Shown piece after piece: positions 40,810-52,800 of a DNA stretch of 64,000 bases; position 1 is the first letter of the stretch, and every line of letters starts with the position of its first letter. The notes below the pieces were generated by a model. The model searched no databases. It saw nothing but the letters and a program-made list of their open reading frames with translations, and was not told the origin of the DNA. Source of the stretch: Micrasema longulum (Eukaryota; Arthropoda; Insecta; Trichoptera; Brachycentridae); the NCBI GenBank assembly GCA_022494885.1, contig JAGVSM010001368.1, forward strand, positions 62,001-126,000, read 5' to 3'. A program made the position numbers and the translations under genes.

Positions 40810-43800
40810 GTATTTTTTTTTTTTTCATATTTTTAAAACTTTGTAAGCATTACATTTTATCAAAAGTTGTGTCCGATTTTTTTCTGGACGAAAAGAATAA
40901 GAGAAAATAACAAAAAAAAACATTTTTTATTTTATTTTTTATTTTATTTCATTCGAAAGCCAATAGACATTTATAAATTTATAAGATACAATGATATTAT
41001 AAATTCATATCATGAAGTCCAATAAGAGGCTTCCACATAATATTGTTATTGTAAATATTGTCACATAAAAATTATACACAACATAAAATATTTTATCGTA
41101 CATAACTTATAATATTACTAAAAATGTAAATGTAATACGGATTAAAAATATATCTACTTTTGAATATTGGTCTCACAGTTGCACATTATAATATATGATA
41201 CAACTATAGTTGACCATACAGTGTACATTTATTATGTGCCTACATACAGAACTGCACAAAACCTGCATAATATAGGCTGCGGATTCAAGGCGCAACATCA
41301 ATTTTGTACACTTGATTTTATTTTTGAAATTTCATTTTTAAAGGAAGTTAAAGATATGTTATCTATATCAATACCATTTAATTTCTGATTTCACATATTG
41401 CAGGTACTATTTACAAATGAATTTTAAAAAGATTTAGTGGAATATTTAGAAATTTTAAATAGAGATTGGTTTCTGGTCTGCGTTACTGGAACTGAGAAAA
41501 TGAGTCAATAATGTATTCTCCTTATTTATTTTTTAACAAATTAAAAAAAAAATATAGCATCTTTACCGTACATTGCGCAAATTTCGCAAGCCGCTTTGGC
41601 AGCTTCAATTTATCGATCACACACGAGCAGAAGAATGTGTCTAAAATGCCAAGAATGAGAAGAGAATATGGATGCCTTGGCATTTAGAAGGCTTATGATT
41701 TGTCATTGGTTGGTTTAAGTAGCCACTTAATACACCATCAAACATTGTGCATTCATCTTCTTTATTATCTTCTCGCATCTAATGGTACATAGGGCACTGC
41801 ATTAAAAAATATATAAATATTTTTACATTAGTATAATTTTTTTACACTTTTAGCATTAAACATATTTTTTTTTTACAATGACTAAAATCCCGACAAGCCA
41901 CTTTCTGAGGCACCAATCGCAGATGATCTTGATAGTATTTTCTTATATGAAAGTAAGATAATCAATCTTACACTTCAGATATTATTCTAGTGTAAAAACA
42001 CCTTTATAAATAAATATTCTATGTCAACCGTGCCCGATTACAATCGGAAGTTTATCTTAAATTTTATATACAAAGTATATTTAAGTTCCGTTTATAAAAA
42101 ACAGAATATGTATTCATTTTTTTCTTTTAAACATGTTCAATTGTAGATAATCGATAAAGATACTTTAAATTTTTATGCAAATATACTCATTTTTGTACAA
42201 AAATATCGGTTTTTCTTTATTGACAGTCGAAGAAAACTCTGTTAACTTCCCATTGTAATCGGGGCCTATGTCTGGAATCGAACCCAAAACCTCTTGCATG
42301 CTAACGCGCTGACCACTACACTGCGAGATCGACATTTACCATTCCGTCTTGTACAACTGTTCCTCAACGTCTTGGCGCTCAACACTCTCTGCTTATCCTT
42401 GCGGAGAATCAGCTCATAGGAGTTGCATTAAATAAACGATGCAAGTCAAAACAGGAAAATCCTGATCTGAGATACATTTTAATGTAGCAAGGACGTTTTA
42501 AACCCTGTAAAAGAGATGACAAACTAAAAAAGTTTTGTACAACGTTAACTTTTATGTCTGTTTACATAATATAACTATCGTAGGTTCTATTCCTGACAAT
42601 GTTGCGTATTTCCAAAATTGTATACTAGCACAAAACAGAGTTGTTGCAATCGATCGCACATCCCTATATAAATCTATGAAAGGGGATTTGTTAAAAAGGG
42701 TTTTACCAGCTAGAATAATCTGTGAAGCGAAACATATGGGCAAAGTTGTATATTTTAAATTCTGTAATGTCTTGCCGGTAAAACAACTTTGTGACTGCAA
42801 ATTGATTGTAGATCACTTTGTTGATCCGGAATATAAAAAAAGAGTTTCCCACACTCACAGCACTAGATAAGAAACTAAGGGGTCCCCGATCGTTCCCCAA
42901 ATTACAAATTACTTCGGAGAGCGAACATTAAATTGCGTTTTTTCAAGGTTGTTCAATGATCTCCAACAAACTATCATTAACATGAAAGATCTTCAAATGA
43001 AAAAAAAAAGAACTGAAGAAATATCTTTTTAATACTTTATAGTGCCTGTTAAATAAATTAGTATAATTTAAATAAAATAATGCAAAAAACATGTGTCCTA
43101 CCGAAAAGCCTTTAGACTTAGTGGGTGACAAATTGTAATATGTATTTTAAAATATTAAAAAAACTCTGCCTTGAACTACTGAATCTGAAAAAAAAAAAAT
43201 GATTAGGAACTGTATATTAAAAAAAAAGAATCTCTGGATTATATTTTGCTTTAGAACATTTTGTCAAAAGATAAACAAGTACATACTGTAACAACGGCTC
43301 TGTTCTGCACTGATTAGGTTAGATTAGATTGGGTTTGGCTTTGATTAGAAATAATAAATTTATTACTTGGATTGAATGCATTTCAGTTTTTTAGGTAAAA
43401 CCTGTGTTAAGTTAAAACGTTTTGTATGAGAATGAAAAAAAATCTCACTTTAGATTCAATTTTATTTTATTTATTTCGAATACGAACAGATGTACAGGTT
43501 AATTTATTTTAATTTTTTAAACTAAATAAATTTTATACATAGTAGAGCCTGCCATCCAATTATATGTATTTATTAAATAATGCTGTAATTTATTTATTTA
43601 TTTTATTAGGTAAACAAACAGTATGTTCACATTTATTGCCAATTTCTTTGTATATTAGTGTAAGAAACGCATGCACACACAAAAATTAATCGTTTAGACT
43701 TAATACAATAATTTAAATTATGTTCAACATAATAAATGTAAAAAAGAAAAGTAAAAATATGTATATAATAACAATAATAAAGTTAAATATTTAATTCTCT

Positions 43801-46800
43801 AAAAATTTCTATAATTTTGTACCTACATTTACATACATTGTCACAAAAAATATCAGCCTCGGTAAATATATTGTTATATTGGTCGCATATTTTAGGTATT
43901 GTAGATTGTTTAAAATAGTTTGTTGACGCGTTTTCAGTGTAAAACAGAAGATTTTGTCTCGTCGGTCTAGATGGCACACGGAATAGAAGTCTTTCAAGTA
44001 GGTTAGGAGAATCAATTTTATTGTTTATTAATTTGAATAAAAATAACTGGTCTAACATTATTCTTCGATTTTTAAGAGAGTTTATTTCATGGTACTGCAT
44101 ACTTTTAGCATGATTAGAAAAGTTAATGTTCAACCGCTTTCTTAAAAACATAGTCAGAATACAAGTTGAAAAGCAAGAGGGACAGGATACAACCTTGTCA
44201 CACCCCCAGTGAATGGGTATCGCATCTGATATTTCGTTTCCTCTTCTGATTTCAGCTGTTTGGTACCAGTATAGGTTTTGGATAAACATTTGATCTTTGG
44301 TTTCTTTATTACAATCCCTTAACATTTCTGTCAAATTATAATGTTTTTTTTTATTTTTTTTTTTATTTAAATCTTAAAGTAGGGCACACATATCATACAT
44401 ATTGTTATGTGTGTTCTAATAATAACATTGCAAATATATTTCATTTATAAATTGTTTATCCTATATGTCTTGACCATTATTTTAAATTTTGACATGTTTT
44501 TTTCTTCATAAATATTTTTTTCCATTTCATAATACTTTTTAATTGCTTTAAATAAAATTTAATTTTGTGACTTTGCCTTTTTCCTAAATGGAAGTCTAAT
44601 TTTGTTCTTTTCTCTAGAATTGTGATCGTGTTCATGTTGGTTCCGATCAATTTTTTTCCAAAATTCTGTTTTTTTATTAGAGTTTATAATTTTATGAACA
44701 AATATCATTGTATTGTTAAATATTGTTGGTTTATATGTTAATAATTTCATTTCATTTACCATCGACTTTACCCTCGTATATCTGTTTTTTTTTCAAAATG
44801 ATTCTAAAGGCTTTATTTTTTGTAATACAGTTAGTTTATCTATGTTTTCTTTGTTTGATAAAAATAAAATGCTACTACAGTAGCATTTTACTTTGTCAAA
44901 TGTTTTTTCATAATCTATGAAACATGCAAAAATCTCAAGGACATGCTATTAGAAGCTGATACCAACTTACACGGATTATAATGTGAGATGCTGTATGGTG
45001 AGATAAGCATGTTAGTGTAATTAGTGTCTTGATTAAGACACGAGTACGTGTCGAAACCGGTAGACATAGAAAAATCTGTAAGTGGCTATATACTTGCAGA
45101 TATACTTACAGAAATAATCATTTCCATATTTTTTTCTTTGCAGGATCACTTCAACAATGGTTTCCCGTGGCTTATTTGTCCTCACCTTTTCAAGTAAAAA
45201 AAAAACATTATTTAAAGGTTTAAATAAGGCTTTTCAATAAATTTATTCATTTTTTAAATTTCATATTTTTTTAGAGCCAAAGAATATCTCAAAATACTCA
45301 AACTTATTTGCCACCTTGGACTTTCCCAGGCAACCTTTTGTTCGCACAAAAGCCATTAAAATATCATAGTCAAATAGAAACTTTAGATCCGATTCTTAAA
45401 GATGTTTCTACCCCTAAATTTATTACACAAATTAAAACTGATTCGTCAAATGAGGTAATAATTAATAATATCCCTAAAACACAATCAATAAATGTCAACA
45501 AAACCATAACAAAAGAAAAAATGCAAGAATATACAATTTCACCAGATAAACATGATATTACCCAACAAATTCATGCAAATGATAAAACTACAGTAGGTAA
45601 TAAAACAAGTGAATCAGAAACGTTTTTTTTTGGCAATTTTGGTACAACGGTTAGAAAGGAAATAAAAAATGAAACTAAACAAACTAAAACAAATGATTTT
45701 ACCAATTCGAATGAGGCGGATATAATTTCAATTAAAAATCCTTATGGAATGAATGAATCTGATAAAATCACAATCAAAAATATAAATTCTGATGCTATTA
45801 AAGAAACAACAGCATCAAAAATAAGTGAATTTGAAACGAAATGTATTGATAATCTTGATTCAACTGTTGAAGATATATCTGTAATGGAAGCAGAAAATAT
45901 AGATACCGCAACAGATAATGTCAGTGATTTGAATGAAACAAGTACATTTTTAAACGAAAATCCCGATGAAGTTATAGAATCTGATATAAACACAATAATA
46001 ACTGAAAATTCTAATGCTGCAAAGAAAACCAAAGTATTTAGAGAAATGAGTGAATCAGAAACAAAAAATCTTAACAATGTTGATACTACGGCTAAAGATA
46101 TGCATTTAATTAAAACAAATAACCCACGCACCGTAACTGGAAAAATTATAAACAAAAATCCATATAAAATAATCGAAAGTGAATACATAATTAATTCAAC
46201 TAATTTTGATACCGCAACAGATTTCAATCAGAAAAGTGAAATTAGTTCGGTTACAACTGACAGTCAAGCGACAGAAACAGAAGATTCTCAAAAAGCTGAA
46301 TTCTATACAACTGGCAATCATTATTTTGATACCTCTACAGAAATCAGTAGGTTTACAGAAGCAGGAAGATTTGACGCAGAAAATATTGATTTGACAGAAA
46401 ACAATTCGAATGCTTATGCGGATATTACAGTTACTGAAACACACGTTACTTCAACAGATACGTTTAGAGTATACAAAAATTATACGCCAGAAACAAAAAA
46501 TCTTGACACATCAGAAACTTTATTGCCTACTCAAATACAAAATTTGTATACCTCGACAGAAAACAATTTTGATGATAATTTTTACTTTGATACGACAACA
46601 GAAGTTTCCCAAGCAATCAACGATGATTTAAATGAAATGAAAATTAATAAACACTCCATAAACAATAATTTGAGTACAGAAGATGATAGTGCAATTGAAG
46701 AAAATTCTTCAGAAGATAAAAACATGAATCTCAGTTCAACAACAGAAACATCTCTAACTACAACTTCAGATGAAATATTATACACAAAAACACCAACAAC

Positions 46801-49800
46801 GCAGTGGCCTTTCACATATGCCAAAGAAATTGGACACTTTGAACAAACATCAAACAAACAACCGGACAGTAAGTCGAAAGTTTAATATATTTTTTAAATA
46901 AGCGTTTTTATTATCAAAGAAAAAAAAATAGGATTTAAAACATCGAATCATAAAATTAAAAGCTTATGGTTATATTATGTCTGCGAGTTATAATAATAGG
47001 AATAACGTGTAAAAAATTATCCCTCTAAGGGAGGATTGATATTTTGTGTATAAAAAAGTCCATTTTTATATAATCAACTAGTTTTAAAAAGTGTAATCAT
47101 ATTTCAATCTACCGCAATTCGTCAAACTGTGTTTATTTTTTTAAATTTATTTATTCAGATATTTAGAACATTACAGAAAAAACACCCGATTCATTCTAAA
47201 TGCAATAATAGATCACAAATTACAGTAGATAGTTATGTTATTAAAATAATATAGCAAAATGTAAAGAGAAAAATGAAAAGTTAGAAAGTGCTTTCCTAAG
47301 GGAAGGCTCACTGTCGTGAAATATGTCGACATCCGAGGCGATGCGATTAAGTAGCAAGATTGCTCTATCAACCGGCATAACCATTGGCAGGTTGGTTCTG
47401 CATCGTGGTAGGTAAAACAATCGATGCTGTCTTTGTCGAAGATAGTTATCAGGTACGAACAGACCTACAAACATCAGAATTTCTGAGTTATGTATGCGAC
47501 CACCAATCACCTGGAAAAAGTAAACACCCAAATGAACGTCCCTCCTCCTCCATAATGAGTGATAGCCTAACATCCCCAGTAAAAAGTCGGTTGGGAAGAG
47601 CCAAGGATAATTTCCACACTCTTTTAGGTACAGATAGCGCAGAATTTTTTTCTGCACTCTCTCCACCATTAACGTGTATCGAGCCTCATGTGGCGACCAA
47701 ATAATGGAACTTAACTCCAAACGACTTCTTACTAAGGAATTATACAATGTTCTCATAATCTAAGTGTTTGAAAAGATCTTGGAATTTCTAAGAACAAAAC
47801 CAAGCATTTTAAGGGAGTCATTACAAAGATTAACTATATAAGGATTAAAAGATAACTGAGCATCTAACAGCACCCCGAGATCTTTGGACGTTGAAGCCCT
47901 TTCAAGCTTCACTCCGTCCATGAGATAACGATAGTATATTGTTTTGGATGCTCTTGTATATGCCATTCCAAAACATTGTTGTTATTCAACAAGTTATTTC
48001 TATACCGATTTTAGCAAAACCCTACCATAAGATCATTTTGCCCTACCACGTGTACAAGATGATCCATTGGGCATCATTTCACGAGATCATTCAGGAGTTT
48101 TTGTTACTAATAAAACAACTTAAATATTAATAAACTGATAAATAAATAATGTAGGAGATAGGTATTATTTTCAAATATTGTTTGTGCAGTATAAAGAATG
48201 TGCTGTATTACCACTTATTTTAAAAATGACTTACCTTAGATCAGACAGGTGAAAATGATTTTTTTTACGCACACTCGTTCTCACTGCACTCGTCAGTCCG
48301 CTATAACTGTCAAATGTAAAACGTTGTTATGTATATGTTTATAGAATTGAACAATGGATAGCAGTAGTCGTTTTGCTTAAATGACTTGACTCTAGATTCG
48401 GCCTCTTTTGGGTTTCCTTCTAGATTCTGCCTCTTCTGGGTTTGCCTGCGATTACCTTTAGTACTTTCATCTCTGACGTTCTGAGCTGTTATTTGGTTTT
48501 TCTATTTAGTTTTCGTATTATTTATTTTCTCTCTATCTATCCTTGCCTCTGTTGTATACTCTATGATCGATCTGACACACGTTTTGTATATCCGAATTAT
48601 GTTTCCAATAATCATGTGTTCATTATATTCTGCGACATTTCTTAGGCATCCAGATGTTTACAAACTGAGATGGATATGTTATCATCATCACTATGGCAGC
48701 ATCATCTGCATGTCAAATTATGTTAATGACCTTATCTTAACGATTTACTTTTTTTAAATTCTTAAATGCGTTTTTTTAAATATATTTATTCTGCTTGTGT
48801 AAGAAACGGTTTTTGGCCTATATATTGTTGTGCTATATTTAGTTATAAAGGTGCTAAACTTGCTTTGTTTCTTTGTTATTGTCAATATGTGTTATTTTCT
48901 GAAAGTTAATATTATTTATGTCCCGAATTGAGTTGTTGTAACTCCTGGGAATGTAATTCAACGTATTATATTTTTAAAATACTTTTTGTTATATGATTAT
49001 AAATTTAAAAAAATATAAAAAATTGCAAGGGATCATTTTATACAAGTTTCCCTTAGATATAAAACAGATAAATAGTTTAAAATAACATACAAAAAAGATC
49101 AAAGCCAATTGGAACCATATTATAGTGCACATAGTGTGTCCCAGTGGTATCGCAAACACATTTACATTTACATTTACATTTTCATTTTCATTTTCAAAAA
49201 TCGAGTTATTTACAATAGGTACATTGAAAACAGGACAATAATTTTAATATGGGTGTAAGTAATCTTTCCTAAAATAGCAGTTATATTTGCGCTTAAAATT
49301 CATCCATACTGTTAGATATCCATTTTTGTTATAGGGGAAGATTTGACAAAATATTGCAAGACCGTAAGAGGCCAATTTTCTTCTCCATTTTCATGTGCCA
49401 CGTTTATCAACTGCTGGGATGGAGAGGCCAAGGAACAAGAGTGTGGACCGAGACAATTGTGGGATGAAAGAGGATATTGCAATCACCCTTATGAAGTAAA
49501 CTGTGGCGATCGACCAATTAGACGTAAATACACAATAATTTATCGGCGTCGTGGTGTAATGGTCAGCGCTTCTGCTGACGATGCAAGAGGTTTTGGGTTC
49601 GATTCCCGGCATGACATGAAATATTTCTTTGATCTCCCATGATCCCTGGACTAGCATCTGAAGCGTAAGACAGATCATTAAAAAATGAAAATTGCGGCGC
49701 TGAACCCAGGCTTGAGAAAAACTTTTTTTGTGTTCTCATCGAGAATCGAGCCTACAACCTTACGGGTGTGAGTCAAGCACCTTAATCACTATATTATGGA

Positions 49801-52800
49801 GGCCGCTAATAATATACAAATAAATATAAATAAATTTTCATGTTTGTTCGATTTAAAATATTGGGTCTTCATTTTTGTGTTAAAAAGCACTTGCTTATCC
49901 TTATGCAAAAAGGAAACGATTTTCTTTTATTGTTTGTTTGCTTTTTGCATTTGATGCTAAATAAAAATCATTTCTCAAATTGTTTTAATTAATTTTGTAG
50001 TTAAAACATGCCAGGATGACCCCTACGGAACGTACATAAATCCTAAAAATTGTAGCGAGTTCTATGTATGCGACGCAGATATGCCAAATCTTTTCCAATG
50101 TCCCGAAGGTTTACATTACAATGAAGTGAGTGCAATATTTATGAAATTATTTATTGTTGTTTGATAATTTATAAAATATTTTTTTATAAAAAATAATGCA
50201 TGCAGTTTCCACCTTGATTAATCCCTAAGGAGTGAAATACAGCCTTGTCTACAAACATTTGACATGCTTAAAATATTACTGATTATTATTAATATCCATT
50301 AAAGATTATTGATAAACGTTGGTGCATTTTTTAATTAAAATAAATATACTTAATAAAATGTATAATTTTTTTAGAATCTTGGAGTGTGCGACTATCCGTA
50401 CAAAGTTAAATGTGAAGTTAATGAAACTGAATCAAATACAAGTACAATTACACCAAGTCCAACAAACGATAATAAGTATGAGAAAATAATTAAAATTAAA
50501 ACAGGTAACAAAAATCTATTGACTTTAGAAGTTTATTGATTTATTTTACAGAAACAAACAGTCGACAATGATATAATAACATAAAAAAGATATGGTTTAA
50601 AGACAGACCTGGTACAACAAAAGGGTGTATTTATGTGTATTTGTATGAGAGTAAGTGTATAGGTGTGTTTGTGTGTATGTGGAAGTAAGTATTCTGATGT
50701 GTATAAGTGTAAGCATCATTAAATAGCAAGTGGGATCGTATCGCAGCCAGAAAGAATCAGTCTTAATTTATTTTTTTTAAAATTAAGGGGCTTGTTGAAT
50801 ATTTATTTATTTATTTAACTTTTTGTACATAATGTTATTTGTACATTGGCGGGTTTATTGCCAAATGGATATTTCTTCCAACCAACCAATAAAATAAAAG
50901 TTTTATTTTTATAATTCAAGTTACAGAACATGTTCAACAGAAAAAAAAAAAAAAAGCTAAATATATATAAAAATAGAAATAAATGTATTTGTTTATAAAT
51001 TACTTAAAATCAAAACTATTACTCAATGGGAAAAGGGAAAACAGAGGAAAGAGGAAAGAGAAAAGGAGGAGAGATTAAGGAAGAGAAAGGAGATGTTTCT
51101 TCAGACGTGATTTAAACAGAGATATTGTAGTAAACTTCTTTACTGTAGTAAAAATCTTTGATGGTGGATGGGAAATCATTCCACAGTCGAGCCGCATGGA
51201 CACTATATGAGTTAGAGAAGAAAGAGGAATTGTGGATGTGAAAAATATATCAATAGATGAAAAAAAAGCTTTATAGTTAGAGCATTATAAGATGTTGTGC
51301 TAATTGAATCTTGTAAGTGAGCATGTGCAGATCTTCTGCCGAAATTTGTTGCAAATAGCTTCTGCTGTTGACAGCGATGACAAATGAAAGTGAATGGGAG
51401 TTTGTGGACTCATTTTATAACTGCCGCAATGTTTTCAAGCAATGCGCAGGTTTTTTGTCAAAATTTGATGGAAAGAACTTCTGGAGACGTTTGATTGTTG
51501 ACAACGATGACGAATTGGGATGGATAAAAGTTTGTGTACACTTTTTATAGCAGCTTTAAAGTTTTCAAGCGATCACCCCGTACGAAAAAGGCCACATGCT
51601 TATTATTAGTTAAAACATCCTGAACGGAGCCAACAGTTTCAAATTTATTAACTTATTTCTCCACAGCGGTTCGAGATGGTGCAAAATGGTGACCAAAATA
51701 TGTGCGACATTTTCGAACCGTCTCTGTTAAGTTTTCACAATTTCTATGCTTTGCACGACTTAAAAACGCTGCACGAATTAACCTCAAACTTTGTTGATGA
51801 CAACGGCAAAATTTCCACGTTCCATGTTTGAAACGACGAAAATTATTTAAAACTAGCTGACTCAACAAACGTTGTCCTGCCCGAACGTTGGCTTGCCTTG
51901 GAAAAATACATTTAATTGATAAGTAGGTACCTAGGTACTTGCTTGTGATTAAATCCCTAAACTAAAAATAGGTAATATTGAAATATTAAATTTAAGTAGG
52001 CACCTACTTGTTTCTGGTTGAATTCCAAAACATAAAATATTTTATTTTTTTAATAAAGCATTCTTTTTGCTAACGTCAAACTCCGGTCGTCTCACCAACA
52101 ATGGGGTGTACTTATAAAGGAAAACGATTTTTTTAAATGTATTGAATTTAGTATTATTTGAGTGTTACCAAAAATCTAATAAAAAGAAACAAATGGGTAG
52201 AAATTATAAGGAATTTAAGGAAAAAATCTGATTGAGATCCACAAAAAACAAATGCTGTTTGTAAACATTTAAAAACAAACTTTTTTTATACACAAAAAAA
52301 AACAATATTTTTCCATTTTTTTGCAATTGCATTCTCCTCGAATGTAACCCTGGTAGATCGATGAATTAAAAATTTATGCTCCTAACTTCTTTTTTATTAT
52401 TCGATTGAAAAATTTAATATCTGCGAACACGCACAGCGCAAAGATCTATGTTTCTCTGAAAACCGCAAGTAAATCGGTTAAGCCGTTTAGGAGGAGTGCG
52501 GTGACATCAAACGTACAGAGGAATTATATATATATAAAGATTCAATATTCAAGTAGGTTTTGAGACACCCTATTTTATTTCAGTCATCCATCATACATTG
52601 AAAAAAAAAATACAAAACGAAATTTAAAAATGATTACTCAATGTATGAGGATGTTGACGTATGTAAACATTTGACTTGGATTTTTTTTCAGGTTTAATCG
52701 AAACTACAATTTGGTGCAAATCAGGCTCGATTACTCGATATAACAATAACGGTTGTAATTCAATCTCACTGTGCAATCCAAACAGCTTTATGCAAAAGCT

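Noticed and set aside
45742..46227. 161-codon open frame antisense to the mucin-like exon 3
   Set aside because: It exists because the sense exon is rich in ACA, GAA and AAT codons, whose complements avoid stops. It is hydrophobic low-complexity sequence without motifs.
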